DNA of 64,000 nucleotides. Origin: Mucilaginibacter gilvus (GTDB taxonomy: Bacteria > Bacteroidota > Bacteroidia > Sphingobacteriales > Sphingobacteriaceae). The notes under the pieces were generated by a model, which saw only the letters and a list, made by a program, of their open reading frames with translations, searched no databases and was not told where the DNA came from. The DNA lies in assembly GCF_004054195.1 (NCBI RefSeq), contig NZ_SBIW01000008.1:248001-312000 (forward strand), read 5' to 3'. Of the stretch, positions 35,074 to 44,848 are shown piece after piece. The translations under genes and the position numbers were made by a program. Numbering within the stretch: position 1 is the stretch's first letter; each line of letters starts with the position of its first letter.

Positions 35074-35547
35074 GTGAAAACATACGTTTTAAAGCTTAAG
35101 CAAAACCTGCCAATCACTTTGGATGAGGCATGGGATTTTTTTTCGTCGCCGCATAACCTGGCTAAAATTACCCCGCCCGAAATGAACTTTGTGGTAACCA
35201 GCGATTATAACGGCGACGGCAAAATGTATCCCGGAATGATCATTACCTACAAGGTGTCGCCCCTGTTGGGTATTAAACTCAATTGGATGACCGAAATAAC
35301 ACATGTAGAACCGGGCAAATACTTTGTGGACGAGCAGCGCTTTGGGCCTTATGCTTTATGGCATCATCAGCACCATTTTAAAGAGATCCCCGGCGGGGTG
35401 GAGATGACTGATCTACTGCATTACGCCATCCCTTTTGGTGTAATTGGCCAGCTAACCAACGCCGTTTTGGTGCGCGAAAAAATTAGAAAAGTGTTTGAAT
35501 TTAGAGTGAAAACAGTAGAAGAGATATTTGGGAAATACACCGTATAG
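35074..35547 (+). CDS. SRPBCC family ligand-binding protein
   Basis: A 157-residue protein with the START/SRPBCC pattern: QNLPITLDEAWDFFSSPHNLAKITPPEMNF, WMTEITHVEPGKYFVDEQRFGPYALWHHQHHF and a long C-terminal helix. The start is GTG 35074. Such proteins bind hydrophobic ligands or act as cyclase-like enzymes; the ligand is unknown. It may be co-transcribed with the rhodanese gene. A terminator is at 35574. Confidence 0.8.
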   Translation: MKTYVLKLKQNLPITLDEAWDFFSSPHNLAKITPPEMNFVVTSDYNGDGKMYPGMIITYKVSPLLGIKLNWMTEITHVEPGKYFVDEQRFGPYALWHHQHHFKEIPGGVEMTDLLHYAIPFGVIGQLTNAVLVREKIRKVFEFRVKTVEEIFGKYTV

Positions 35548-35573
35548 ATTTTATTTACTACAATAGTATTTGG

Positions 35574-35604
35574 AAGGGCTGCATTATTTGCGGCCCTTTT
35601 TATT
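35574..35604 (+). terminator. Rho-independent terminator after the SRPBCC gene
   Basis: Stem AAGGGCTGC/GCGGCCCTT (one G-U), then TTTTATTTT. An AT-rich stretch to 35819 must hold the promoter of the next operon. Confidence 0.75.
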
Positions 35605-35819
35605 TTACACCCCGCGCTGATGTGTCTGCAAATCAGTAACGCTTTTTTACAATCCCTGTAACGAATTTATTTTTTCGAAAGTCTACTCCCACTAAAATGG
35701 CCATTGGAAAATATTAAACAATAATTAAAATATATTTAATATTTTATATTTAAAAACTAAATACCTAACTTACAATAGTTTATGTATTGGTTATTTTTAA
35801 TTAATTAACTTATAATAAA

Positions 35820-36845
35820 ATGAAATTAAACCTACCTGTAAAATCACTACTATTAGCGCTGGCACTTACAGTAAGTGCTGCCGTATGCTGGGAATTATTT
35901 CTACGAAGCAAAGGACTTAAACCTAATTTTGATGACGGACCCGAACTATGGGCCAATAGCCGCGCCATGGTTTACCAACCATCAAACAAGGCAACTGTAT
36001 TTATCGGCTCATCGCGCATTAAATATGACCTGGATATCCCAACCTGGGAAAGCGCAACCAAAACCCAGGCGGTGCAATTGGCTATGGTGGGTTCTTCGCC
36101 GCGTGCCCTGCTCACCAACCTCGCTAACGACCCTGAATTTAAAGGCAGATTGGTTGTAGATATTACCGAAGTGTTGTTTTTTAGCCAGTCGCCGCGTTTG
36201 GCCATATCACCAATGGCCGGTATAAACTACTATACAAAGCGCACGCCTGCACAAGCGGCGAGTTTCGCGGTTGATAAATACCTCGAAGCAAACCTGGTAA
36301 TGCTAAATCAGGATTTTTACTCGCTTAACGGTTTGCTTACCCACCTGTACGTGCCCAATCGCATGGGCGTTTACGCCGGGCTCGATTTCCCGGTTGGCTT
36401 TGGTGAAACCGCATACAGCCGGCAAACTGCCATGAGCGCCGCGTTTTTGGCCGATACCAACCGTATTAATAAGGTGCGCGGTATATGGGGTTTTGTAGCC
36501 AAGATGGACCCAACGCCGCCCGTAACCGGTAAGGCACTCGATGTCATCCTGGCTTCGGTTAAGCAGGATGTGGATAAGATAAAAGCGCGCGGCGGTGATG
36601 TGGTATTCTTACGCACACCATCCAGCGGTCCGTTTTTTATGGGCGAAAGCATGGGCTACCCTCGCGCTAAATATTGGGACAGGCTTATTGTAACAACCGG
36701 CTGCAAAGGGGTGTTTTTTAAAGATTACCCGGCATTGGCCAACTTAGTTTGCCCCGAATTTTCGCACCTGAAGCCCAGCGACGCCGTAGTGTATACCAAT
36801 GGCATGATAGCCGCGCTTAAACAGCAAACCGACTGGAAACTATAA
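35820..36845 (+). CDS. SGNH-like protein, partner of the MBOAT acyltransferase
   Basis: A 341-residue protein with an N-terminal signal anchor (LLLALALTVSAAVCW). Motif I is FIGSSRIKYDLD, with Ser about 63-64; a later GDVVFLRTPSSGPFF and the C-terminal CPEFSHLKPSD resemble SGNH blocks, with the catalytic pair perhaps Asp or Glu-x-x-His here. The gene precedes an AlgI-type MBOAT gene by 38 nt. In alginate and similar systems an SGNH/AlgX- or AlgJ-like periplasmic protein completes O-acetylation that the MBOAT begins. I infer the same role for an unknown exported glycan. Confidence 0.7.
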   Translation: MKLNLPVKSLLLALALTVSAAVCWELFLRSKGLKPNFDDGPELWANSRAMVYQPSNKATVFIGSSRIKYDLDIPTWESATKTQAVQLAMVGSSPRALLTNLANDPEFKGRLVVDITEVLFFSQSPRLAISPMAGINYYTKRTPAQAASFAVDKYLEANLVMLNQDFYSLNGLLTHLYVPNRMGVYAGLDFPVGFGETAYSRQTAMSAAFLADTNRINKVRGIWGFVAKMDPTPPVTGKALDVILASVKQDVDKIKARGGDVVFLRTPSSGPFFMGESMGYPRAKYWDRLIVTTGCKGVFFKDYPALANLVCPEFSHLKPSDAVVYTNGMIAALKQQTDWKL

Positions 36846-36883
36846 TTATACAATACAAATATTAATTCTACACCTATCTCATC

Positions 36884-38350
36884 ATGGTTTTTAACTCCTA
36901 TACCTTTGTAGTATTTTTTGCAGTAATGCTGCTACTACATAATCTTCCTTTATCCTGGAAGGTAAAAAAAATCAATCTGCTGCTCGCCAGCTACATATTC
37001 TACGCCGCCTGGAACCCACCCTTTATACTGCTGCTTTGGCTATCAACCGTGGTAGACTTTTTTGTGGGGCGCGCTTTATATACGCAACAGAACAAGGTGA
37101 AACGCCATGCGCTGCTTGTAGTTAGCCTTATAGGCAACCTGGGTATGCTGTGCTTCTTTAAATACGGAACCTTCTTTTTAGAGAATTTTGTGGCGCTTTG
37201 TAATGTACTGGGCTTTGATTATCACCCGGCGCAACCAAGCATTATTTTACCTGCCGGTATCTCGTTCTATACTTTTACCACCCTTTGCTATACGATAGAT
37301 ATGTACAAGCGCGAAAGCAAACCGGTAAAATCGATGTTGGATTTTTCGCTATTCGTTACCTTCTTTCCGCATTTGGTGGCAGGGCCTATTGTACGCCCGC
37401 CGCAGTTGGTGCCACAGTTCGAGACTGAACGTAAAGCCACTAAACAGCAACTGCTGGATGGTTTGCTATTGTTAACGCTCGGTATTTTTATGAAAGTGGC
37501 CCTGGCCGATAACATGCTGGCCGCAACTGCCGATGCCGTATTTGGTGCTCATGCGCCCCTGGGCTCGCTTGATGCCTGGGCAGGTGTGCTCGCCTTCTCG
37601 GGACAAATATTTTTTGATTTTGCCGGTTATTCTACAGCGGCTATTGGTGTTGCTCTGTGCCTGGGCTTTGTACTTCCGCAAAATTTTGCGTACCCATACG
37701 CGGCTATCGGTTTTTCTGATTTCTGGCGCAGGTGGCATATCACGCTCTCGTCATGGCTGCGCGATTACCTGTACATCCCATTGGGCGGTAACCGTAAAGG
37801 GCATTTCCGTACCTACATCAATCTGATGATCACGATGCTGATCGGCGGGCTTTGGCATGGTGCCAACTGGACGTTTGTAGTTTGGGGCGGCCTGCATGGA
37901 TTGTTCCTCTGGATAGAAAAAGCTATGCAAGACAGTCGCCGCAAGGCAACAAATTTATCTTCGGATGATGCAGTTGTGGCTACGGCTTCTGTTATCCCGG
38001 GAGTTAAGATCAAAGAGAATTTCTTAAAAGCATTGCTTACGTTTTTCCTGGTTTGTATTACCTGGGTATTTTTCCGTTCGGCAACGTTTGGTGGGGCATG
38101 GGTACTACTTAACGCCATGTTTGCTCCCCGGCCCGGTACTGCGCCTTTATTAACCAGCATTGCCATTGTAAAAGTAGCAGTTGTAATAACACTGATGCTG
38201 GTATGCCATTGGACCATGCGCAAAACTACCGTGCTAAAAACAGCAGGTAAGCTGCCATGGTGGGGTGTGGCGTTGGCGTGGTCGTTCATGCTGGTGATGA
38301 TCTTCCTCAGTCAGGAATCAAGCAAATCCTTTATCTATTTCCAGTTTTAA
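36884..38350 (+). CDS. MBOAT family O-acyltransferase (AlgI-like)
   Basis: A 488-residue membrane protein with the AlgI signature: GISFYTFTTLCYTIDMYK, FFPHLVAGPIVRPPQLVPQ, FWRRWHITLSSWLRDYLYIPLGG and GGLWHGANWTFVVWGGLHG (catalytic His about 325). About ten membrane segments are visible. Such proteins pass an acetyl group across the membrane to a periplasmic SGNH partner; the gene for that partner lies just upstream. The target glycan is not identified, though the trimodular GT2 enzyme at 23.2 kb is one possible source. Confidence 0.92.
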   Translation: MVFNSYTFVVFFAVMLLLHNLPLSWKVKKINLLLASYIFYAAWNPPFILLLWLSTVVDFFVGRALYTQQNKVKRHALLVVSLIGNLGMLCFFKYGTFFLENFVALCNVLGFDYHPAQPSIILPAGISFYTFTTLCYTIDMYKRESKPVKSMLDFSLFVTFFPHLVAGPIVRPPQLVPQFETERKATKQQLLDGLLLLTLGIFMKVALADNMLAATADAVFGAHAPLGSLDAWAGVLAFSGQIFFDFAGYSTAAIGVALCLGFVLPQNFAYPYAAIGFSDFWRRWHITLSSWLRDYLYIPLGGNRKGHFRTYINLMITMLIGGLWHGANWTFVVWGGLHGLFLWIEKAMQDSRRKATNLSSDDAVVATASVIPGVKIKENFLKALLTFFLVCITWVFFRSATFGGAWVLLNAMFAPRPGTAPLLTSIAIVKVAVVITLMLVCHWTMRKTTVLKTAGKLPWWGVALAWSFMLVMIFLSQESSKSFIYFQF

Positions 38351-38371
38351 AACCAGGGAATAGTCATTTAA

Positions 38372-38405
38372 CCAAACAGGCCGCAAAGAAATGCGACCTG
38401 TTTGG
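38372..38405. terminator. Hairpin between convergent genes
   Basis: CCAAACAGGCCGCA pairs with TGCGACCTGTTTGG (one G-T mismatch) around an AAAGAA loop. It lacks a T-run but lies between the convergent MBOAT and outer-membrane protein genes and could act in both directions. Confidence 0.55.
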
Positions 38406-38453
38406 CAGTATTAAAATGTGTGAAATCGATTCCTAATCTGTGTAATCCTAAAA

Positions 38454-39299
38454 TTATATTTTCAATACCGCCTGCAATGCGCCGCCGTAGCCTACACCTG
38501 CATTTCTACCCATAAAGGTGTAAAATCCGCTTGCGAAAACCGAAATACGGCGTGTAAAAGTATGCCCCACATTTACAGCTCCCTTGGTGAAAGCGAAATC
38601 CCGGTTCACGCTCAGGTTCTGGCTGAAAGATTTGTTGGAGCTGGAGGAGTTTTGACCGCCAATTTCAAAACTTACCTGGTTTTTTTTATTGATGGGGATG
38701 CCTAACAAAGCCGAGTATACAATAACATTTGGCCCCTGCTTATCAAAGTAACGGCGATAACCGGCCTCTACGTTAAAATAGCAGCCTCGTAAAAAGTTTT
38801 TATTAAAGCTGCCGGTGTACATAAACTTTACTTCGGAACCAAAAACGCCGTAACCCAGGTCGAGCACATCCTCATCATGTTTATAAAGCGGTGCTATGCC
38901 CGATACCTGTACCGAGAAATACGCCTTATAATCAAAATTAACAAGCGCGTAGCTTAAACCTGCCTGGATATCGCCAAAACCAAAACTTTCCTGGTAAGTA
39001 GTACCTGCCGCAGTAGTATACTGGCTGTTTTGGTCGGGCGCTAAAACGTTTACGATGAGATCTAAGCGGCGGGTGATGCCATAGCCAACATATAAGCCGT
39101 AAGCATAGCTGGTGAATGAACTGTTCCCCGCTGGTTTTACCTTTTTACCGCTGGAGTTGTATACATCCTTAGAGGTGTAGTAGTTGAAGGATGGCACCAC
39201 AATGTTGCGGTACTTGCCTATAGGCCAGCCTGCAAAAGCCTGCTGGCGGGCCGAGCCGATGATAACCAGTAATAAACAAAATATGTAAATTCTTTTCAT
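38454..39299 (-). CDS. Predicted outer-membrane beta-barrel protein
   Basis: A 281-residue protein with a signal peptide (LLLVIIGSARQQAFA) and many amphipathic beta strands (GYGITRRLDLIVNVL, YKAYFSVQVSGIAPLYKH, GHTFTRRISVFASGFY), resembling transporter-like or MetA-type barrels. The C-terminal strand ends in QAVLKI, not the classic aromatic residue. It follows an esterase gene by 12 nt and is probably in the same operon. No function can be assigned. Confidence 0.7.
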   Translation of the reverse strand: MKRIYIFCLLLVIIGSARQQAFAGWPIGKYRNIVVPSFNYYTSKDVYNSSGKKVKPAGNSSFTSYAYGLYVGYGITRRLDLIVNVLAPDQNSQYTTAAGTTYQESFGFGDIQAGLSYALVNFDYKAYFSVQVSGIAPLYKHDEDVLDLGYGVFGSEVKFMYTGSFNKNFLRGCYFNVEAGYRRYFDKQGPNVIVYSALLGIPINKKNQVSFEIGGQNSSSSNKSFSQNLSVNRDFAFTKGAVNVGHTFTRRISVFASGFYTFMGRNAGVGYGGALQAVLKI

Positions 39300-39311
39300 G
39301 GTATGTGCTGT

Positions 39312-40649
39312 TTACGGCATCCTGAAATCTTCTTTCAGCCAGTAATATTGAAATGTAAAGTATGTAAAGTTAACCTCGTGCGCTTTATCTGCAACAACAA
39401 AATATTCGTTACTGGTGCTGGCAAATTTATTAAACATGCCAAAGCTGCATCGCGGCGGGCAAAATTCATCAAGTAAGCCTATGCCCATCAGTACTTTGCA
39501 TTTTACTTTGTCGGCAAAGTTTTGCGGGTCGTAATAATCCCAAACGGCAAGTAGTTTTTCTTTGCTGAAGCCCGCGTGTTTTTTTATGTAATCATGAAAA
39601 ACAAGCGTTGGCCAGGTATCAGTAGGATACGAACTGCCAATGGCGTAGGAGTCGTGCATATCGGCATATAATGGCACCTGGAAAGTGCAAAGCTTTACAC
39701 GCTTATCCATAGCAGCTACAAACACGGCAAGTGCCCCGCCCTGGCTACCACCCTCTACCACTATCTTTTCGGGGTTGAGGCGCAGCTTAGAAGCGTTGGC
39801 GGCAATAAAATCTACACCACGCAGGCAATCCATATAGGCGCCACGATAGATGTACTTATCACGGCTTTCTATATTCACTAAATTGTATTGCTTATAATCG
39901 GGCGCTATTACATCACGGCTGTTACCGTTACCGCGTACGTTAATGGTAAATACCGCGAAATCCTCTTTATCATAATCGGGCTTCATCTCAATGGTATAGC
40001 CGGGCACACGGTATAAAACCGGGTAGTTTTTGCCGCCCTTTGGCACGGTAAGCCATCCACGGATGGTGATGCCTTCCCAGGATTTCATCTCGGCCAGGTA
40101 AACAATTTTTTCTTTGGTCGATCTTTTCTTATCCTCGGTGAACTTAAACTCCGGTTTAATGCTTTTTAAGGTATCGATGGTGCCTTTCCAAAACGCTTCG
40201 AAATCGGCAGGTTTGTGCAGGGCGGTTTTTATTTTTTCGGGGTCGATGCCGAACACGCGTTTTACGGTATCGTCATAAGTGGTAAGGTTAAACATAAAGT
40301 GTACGCGGTAAAAACCCGGGATGCGCTTTGGCAGCAGAACGCTATACGTTTCCGACGAGTTTTTGATGAGATGCACCGGCATACTATTGGTTGATAGCTG
40401 CCTGAAATCGTCGCTCAGGACGTTATAGGTAAGCTTGCCGTCCTGGTTATCCTTGTAGGTGCTTTTTAACTTCAGCTTAAATTCAATGTTGTCGTCGCCT
40501 TTAAAGAGGGCGTTTTTAGAACCCGGTTTTACCTCTATAAATACTTCACCCTCTTCCTTTTTTTCGTCTTGTGCAAAGGTGCTATAGCAGCCTGCCAGGA
40601 TGATGCTTACGGTAACAACATAAAATTTAAACCCTCGTAGTAATTGCAT
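39312..40649 (-). CDS. Secreted acetylxylan esterase-like alpha/beta-hydrolase
   Basis: A 445-residue protein with a signal peptide (VTVSIILAGCYSTFAQ, possibly a lipoprotein: Cys 21). The C-terminal half is an alpha/beta-hydrolase of the acetylxylan esterase/cephalosporin C deacetylase family: nucleophile elbow GGSQGG, LLDEFCPPRC (Asp of the triad) and ADKAHEV (His). The N-terminal 120 residues form a beta-rich domain. The likely activity is removal of acetyl groups from polysaccharides. Its neighbours are an outer-membrane protein and an OafA-type acyltransferase, so acetyl addition and removal are both encoded here. Confidence 0.82.
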   Translation of the reverse strand: MQLLRGFKFYVVTVSIILAGCYSTFAQDEKKEEGEVFIEVKPGSKNALFKGDDNIEFKLKLKSTYKDNQDGKLTYNVLSDDFRQLSTNSMPVHLIKNSSETYSVLLPKRIPGFYRVHFMFNLTTYDDTVKRVFGIDPEKIKTALHKPADFEAFWKGTIDTLKSIKPEFKFTEDKKRSTKEKIVYLAEMKSWEGITIRGWLTVPKGGKNYPVLYRVPGYTIEMKPDYDKEDFAVFTINVRGNGNSRDVIAPDYKQYNLVNIESRDKYIYRGAYMDCLRGVDFIAANASKLRLNPEKIVVEGGSQGGALAVFVAAMDKRVKLCTFQVPLYADMHDSYAIGSSYPTDTWPTLVFHDYIKKHAGFSKEKLLAVWDYYDPQNFADKVKCKVLMGIGLLDEFCPPRCSFGMFNKFASTSNEYFVVADKAHEVNFTYFTFQYYWLKEDFRMP

Positions 40650-40679
40650 TTTTATGATTCTCTTTTTTAAAGCCTGGTT

Positions 40680-41894
40680 TTATACGGATACTGCGCGCTT
40701 TTTGTTCCTGATCAAAAAATTGGATTGGCGAATGTAGTGGTTCAGCGGTTCTTCTATGAGTTTAAACAACAAAACAGATACCCCGTTGAGGATGATAAAA
40801 GCGTACAGCACATTTAAATTATCGTATTGAAAAGGCGAGCTCCAGTCAACGCCCCATTTATCGTAAAGCTCGAACACCCAGTCGTTAAGCCAGTTGAAAC
40901 TAAAGTGCAAGCCATCATACATCCAGCCTAAATGGATGAGGTAAAATATGTAGGAGCTTTTGCCCAGTAGCTCCACAAATTTATTTGATAATATTTTTTT
41001 CAGGAGGGATGTCTCGGTAAGCAGGCCGTAAAAAAACAAGGCGATACTTACCGACAGCAGGTAGTTATTGGTGATAATACCCAGCGGATGGTGAAGCCCT
41101 GCAATTTCGCCCTTAGGTATGGGCAATGTACTCATGAACCATACACAGGCAAATATCAGCACAAAACCAAGATAAGTAAGCTTTTGCTTGCTGCTGCCAT
41201 CCAGCTTTTTTTTGCGAACGATAAGCGCCAGTTGGATGCCCACAAAGAACTCGAAGCAGCGCCCCAAAAAGGTGTACAGCATCATAAACGTAAAATTGCT
41301 GAAGAAACCGTACCAGTTAACATTGCGGAATATAAGTACCAGTAAGGCGCCGATGCCGGTAATAATGAGGGGTTGGATGTAGAATTTTTTGTAGCGCTGC
41401 GCGAAGTAAAAGATAAACGGGGCCGAAAAGTAAAAGCATTCTTCTACCGTTAAGCTCCAGCCCTGGGCAATGCCGGTGAATTTTAGCTGATCGAAAAAGC
41501 CGCGTACAAAGGTAATATGCATCAGGAACAAACCGATGGGGCTTGCGAAACCATTGGTCACCTTTTCGTCATGCGTAAAATAGAAAGAAACGAAAGCCGC
41601 CAGCGTGAGCAAAAAGTACATGGGATAGATGCGGGCAACACGGTTTTTAAGGTATTGTTTAAACCAACCGCTGCTTAACTCAAAGCTATCGAAATAACGG
41701 AAAGCAATTAAAAAACCCGAAAGCGTGAAGAAGATTGTTACCCCGATGTGGAATTCGTTAAGAAAACGTTGCACAGCATGGGGAAAGTTCTCATCAAACG
41801 CGTAAGCGTAATGAGATATAAAAACGAGGTATGCAGCAAGTGCGCGTACCCCGGTAAGAGCCGGAATATAGGTAAGTAAAGGTTTTTGCGCCAA
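40680..41894 (-). CDS. OafA-type membrane acyltransferase (acyltransferase 3 family)
   Basis: A 404-residue protein with about ten membrane segments. The start is TTG at 41894: the frame is blocked by a TGA two codons further up and no ATG precedes the conserved YIPALTGVRALAAYLVF segment. The family's His is in VFISHYAYAF, and the later SLTVEECFYFSAPF also fits the acyltransferase 3 pattern. Members acetylate or succinylate surface polysaccharides or lipids. It precedes the acetylxylan esterase-like gene by 30 nt on the same strand. Confidence 0.88.
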   Translation of the reverse strand: MAQKPLLTYIPALTGVRALAAYLVFISHYAYAFDENFPHAVQRFLNEFHIGVTIFFTLSGFLIAFRYFDSFELSSGWFKQYLKNRVARIYPMYFLLTLAAFVSFYFTHDEKVTNGFASPIGLFLMHITFVRGFFDQLKFTGIAQGWSLTVEECFYFSAPFIFYFAQRYKKFYIQPLIITGIGALLVLIFRNVNWYGFFSNFTFMMLYTFLGRCFEFFVGIQLALIVRKKKLDGSSKQKLTYLGFVLIFACVWFMSTLPIPKGEIAGLHHPLGIITNNYLLSVSIALFFYGLLTETSLLKKILSNKFVELLGKSSYIFYLIHLGWMYDGLHFSFNWLNDWVFELYDKWGVDWSSPFQYDNLNVLYAFIILNGVSVLLFKLIEEPLNHYIRQSNFLIRNKKRAVSV

Positions 41895-42061
41895 AACGGA
41901 TCAGTTTTTTCGTCCCTAAAGATAATTTTTATATCGGAGGATATGCAAAATTTGCGCCACGGACTGGCTTTATTCCTGAAACGCGGGGTGATTTTAGCTT
42001 AACAGAAAAATAAACCATTTTACCTTATGCAAACATAGAATCACAAATTGGAAGGATGCGC

Positions 42062-43042
42062 TTAAAGCGCCGAACCCTGTACCACCCCTTTATTCAATAT
42101 CTTTTGGTCGATGTAATATTGGATCTCGCTTTTTTTCAAGCCCCAGTTAGGGGCTATGAGTAATTCGCGATCGCTGAGGCCGAAGAGGCGCTGAATAATG
42201 ATATCCGGCCTAACGCGCGGCAACAGTTCGCATAAAAACTCCGCATACTCATCCAGCCCGAAAAGTTTGAAGGGCTCGCGTTTGTATTTTACGCCCATTA
42301 CGCTGCCCTCTACAATATGCAGGTGGTGGAATTTTACGAATTTTATCTGCGCGTGGCGATTGATCTCGTCGGCATATTTCAGCATCATCTCGTGGCTTTC
42401 CCATGGGAAACCGAAGATGGTATGCACGCAAACATCCAGTTTGGTGTTCTCGGTCAGTTTTAGTGCTTTCAGCAATTCATCGTGGCTGCAGCCGCGGTTG
42501 ATCTGGTTAAGTGTTTCATCGTAAATGCTTTCCATGCCCATCTCCAGGTCTACATCAAACCTATCTGTATAACTTTCCAGTAAGGCTATTTTTTCGGCGT
42601 CGATGCAATCGGGACGGGTGCCTACGCTCAGGCCAACAATGTCCTCGGTACCGTAGCTTAGTGCTTCATCATACATCATTTTTAAATAATGCGCCGGGGC
42701 ATAAGTATTGGTATTGGGCTGAAAGTAGATGATGAATTTATCGGCCTTGTTGCCGTTGCGGGCGCGTTCCATACCCTGTATCACCTGCTCGCGCACGGTA
42801 GGGGCATTGCGACTAACCGATGGCGTAAACGAATCTACATTGCAATATGTGCAGCCACCATAGCCTTTGCTGCCATCGCGGTTGGGGCAGGTGAAGCCTC
42901 CATCTACAATAACCTTAAATACACGGTGCCCCTTGTACTTCTCCTTAAGCCACGGGCCATAATTGTTATAGCCCTTCTCCCACGGGGATTCCACCGGTTT
43001 TAAAAGCGATGGCACCGATTGTGTTTCTGATACTGATTGCAT
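42062..43042 (-). CDS. Radical SAM protein of the YhcC/TIGR01212 family
   Basis: A 326-residue protein. The cluster motif is GGFTCPNRDGSKGYGGCTYC, with cysteines spaced C-x10-C-x2-C as in this subfamily (about residues 51-65). Further conserved segments are YFQPNTNTYAP, VGLSVGTRPDC, DLEMGMESIYDETLNQINRG and VCVHTIFGFPWE. It also has a C-terminal helical domain (IIQRLFGLSDRELLIAPNWG). The family's substrate is not settled. A TACCTTTG box ends 5 nt before the ATG. Confidence 0.9.
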   Translation of the reverse strand: MQSVSETQSVPSLLKPVESPWEKGYNNYGPWLKEKYKGHRVFKVIVDGGFTCPNRDGSKGYGGCTYCNVDSFTPSVSRNAPTVREQVIQGMERARNGNKADKFIIYFQPNTNTYAPAHYLKMMYDEALSYGTEDIVGLSVGTRPDCIDAEKIALLESYTDRFDVDLEMGMESIYDETLNQINRGCSHDELLKALKLTENTKLDVCVHTIFGFPWESHEMMLKYADEINRHAQIKFVKFHHLHIVEGSVMGVKYKREPFKLFGLDEYAEFLCELLPRVRPDIIIQRLFGLSDRELLIAPNWGLKKSEIQYYIDQKILNKGVVQGSAL

Positions 43043-43118
43043 TACCGCAAAGGTAGTGATTTTAGATTACACCGATTTATAGCACCAATTACATCGATTT
43101 AATTCGTGTACTAATTGG

Positions 43119-43832
43119 CTAAAATATCCGCTGCCGTATCACCTCCATAAACCCTTCGCGGAATTTGTCGCTAACGGGGATCTGTTTGGTGCCGATGTAA
43201 ATGTGGTTATCCTGAATCTTATTGAGCAAGCGTGTGTTTACAATGTACGAATTGTGCACCCGTACAAATGGCTGCGGTAGTTGCTCCTCAATATCTTTTA
43301 AACGGCGGTATATCAGCAGTTCTTCGGTGCCGGTTACCAGGCGCACGTATTCTTTTTCGCTTTCGAAATAAAGCACTTCGTCCAGCAAGATCTTGCGCAG
43401 CGTTTTGCCGGTTTTAAAAAAGAAGTAGTCGGCTTCCGGCTTGGTGGTGATGGACTCCGGCGGGGATGCATGTTTGCCGAAACAGGCATCTATTTTTTGC
43501 GTGGCAGCCACAAAGCGTTTCAGGGTGATAGGCTTCAGCAGGTAATCAATGGTTTGGTAGGCGTAGCTTTCGGCGGCGTGCTCGGCATAGGCAGTGGTGA
43601 ACACAATTTTAGTGTCCTTTGGCAGCAGTCCCGCCAGTTCCATGCCGGTAAGGTGCGGCATATTGATATCCAGAAAAATAAAGTCAACGGTGTGCTTTTT
43701 TAAGAATTCTATCGCCTCCAAAGCGTTATAGCATTTACCCAAAAGCTGCCATTGGGTGGTTTGGCCTATAAGCACTTCCAGCAAGCTAACCGCATTGGGC
43801 TCGTCGTCTATAATGATGCACCTTAAATTCAT
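43119..43832 (-). CDS. LytTR-family response regulator
   Basis: A 237-residue protein. The receiver domain (1-120) has acid pocket IIIDDEP (9-11), phospho-acceptor Asp 55 in FIFLDINMPHLTG, and YLLKPIT with the conserved Lys. The C-terminal LytTR DNA-binding domain (about 135-237) includes LYFESEKEYVRLVTGTEEL and FVRVHNSYIVN. It overlaps the kinase gene by 4 nt (ATGA), so the two are translationally coupled and form a LytS/LytTR system. The target genes are unknown. Confidence 0.93.
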   Translation of the reverse strand: MNLRCIIIDDEPNAVSLLEVLIGQTTQWQLLGKCYNALEAIEFLKKHTVDFIFLDINMPHLTGMELAGLLPKDTKIVFTTAYAEHAAESYAYQTIDYLLKPITLKRFVAATQKIDACFGKHASPPESITTKPEADYFFFKTGKTLRKILLDEVLYFESEKEYVRLVTGTEELLIYRRLKDIEEQLPQPFVRVHNSYIVNTRLLNKIQDNHIYIGTKQIPVSDKFREGFMEVIRQRIF

Positions 43833-44848
43833 AGCAGCGGGATGTTTAAGCGGGCTACGTAAATATCGCCTTTATTTTTGGTGGATAGGTCAAAATCATC
43901 TTTGTACAATAACACCAGCCGTTTGCGCAGATTTTCTATACCAAAGCCGGTGGAGTTGGGGTTTAGCGGCACATCCGGGATAGTGTTCTCCGTGGTGAAG
44001 ATCAGCCTGCCGTTTTCCTGTACAAGAGAGATATCTATTTTATTATCCACGCTCGATTTATCGATGCCGTGCTTAAAAACATTCTCCACAAATGTCATCA
44101 GCAGCATTGGCGGGATGCTGAGTGTGGCGTCGCAATTATTGCTGAACGTAAGATGGATCTCGTACCGGATGCGGATCTTCTCCAGCTCAATATAATTCTC
44201 AATAAACAGGATCTCGGTACCGATGGATACCACTTGCTTAGGGCTTTCATCCACAAAATAGCGCATGATGTTGGAGAGCTGCTCTATCAGCCCTGCCGTG
44301 CGCGGCGCTTCCAAATAAGCTTCATAATAAATGTTATTGAGTGTATTGAACAGGAAATGCGGCTGCACCTGAGATTTGAGCAGGTTGAGTTCGGCCTGTG
44401 TTTTTTGTACGATGATCTCTTCGGATTGGCGCTTCAGATCGAAATAAGCTATCGCAATGCGGAAGATAAAGCTAAGCAGGAAAATGAGTATGCCGCCTAC
44501 AATAAAACCTGATAGTATTTTAAAGGTCATTGCCTCGGGCTTGGGGGCAAAGAAGGTGTTGTAAACCGTAAGCGTAATAAAGCCCCGGATGATACCCACC
44601 GCAAAAAGGAATACAATAACAGCCAGTACATACCATACAAAGCGCCCTTTTTGGTAAAGCTTTGGGAAAAGCCAAAGGATGTTACCATAAATAATGGCGG
44701 CGTAAAAAGCGGTGTATATAATAGCATAAGCAAACGCCTGCCCAAAGGGGTCCATCGGTAACAGGGAGAGCATGATCACCACAAAAACAGATACCCAAAC
44801 GGCTTGCTGCAATTGGATGGCGGTAAGCTTACCGGAGAATAATTTCAT
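43829..44848 (-). CDS. LytS/YehU-like sensor histidine kinase
   Basis: A 339-residue protein with four membrane segments (about 12-130), then a short coiled coil and the His_kinase domain: KSQVQPHFLFNTLNNIYYEA (phospho-accepting His about 170), MLLMTFVENVFKHGI (N box) and FGIENLRKRLVLLY (G box). This is the LytS-type kinase that partners LytTR regulators, and it is directly coupled to that gene. The external signal cannot be read from the short membrane region. Confidence 0.92.
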   Translation of the reverse strand: MKLFSGKLTAIQLQQAVWVSVFVVIMLSLLPMDPFGQAFAYAIIYTAFYAAIIYGNILWLFPKLYQKGRFVWYVLAVIVFLFAVGIIRGFITLTVYNTFFAPKPEAMTFKILSGFIVGGILIFLLSFIFRIAIAYFDLKRQSEEIIVQKTQAELNLLKSQVQPHFLFNTLNNIYYEAYLEAPRTAGLIEQLSNIMRYFVDESPKQVVSIGTEILFIENYIELEKIRIRYEIHLTFSNNCDATLSIPPMLLMTFVENVFKHGIDKSSVDNKIDISLVQENGRLIFTTENTIPDVPLNPNSTGFGIENLRKRLVLLYKDDFDLSTKNKGDIYVARLNIPLL

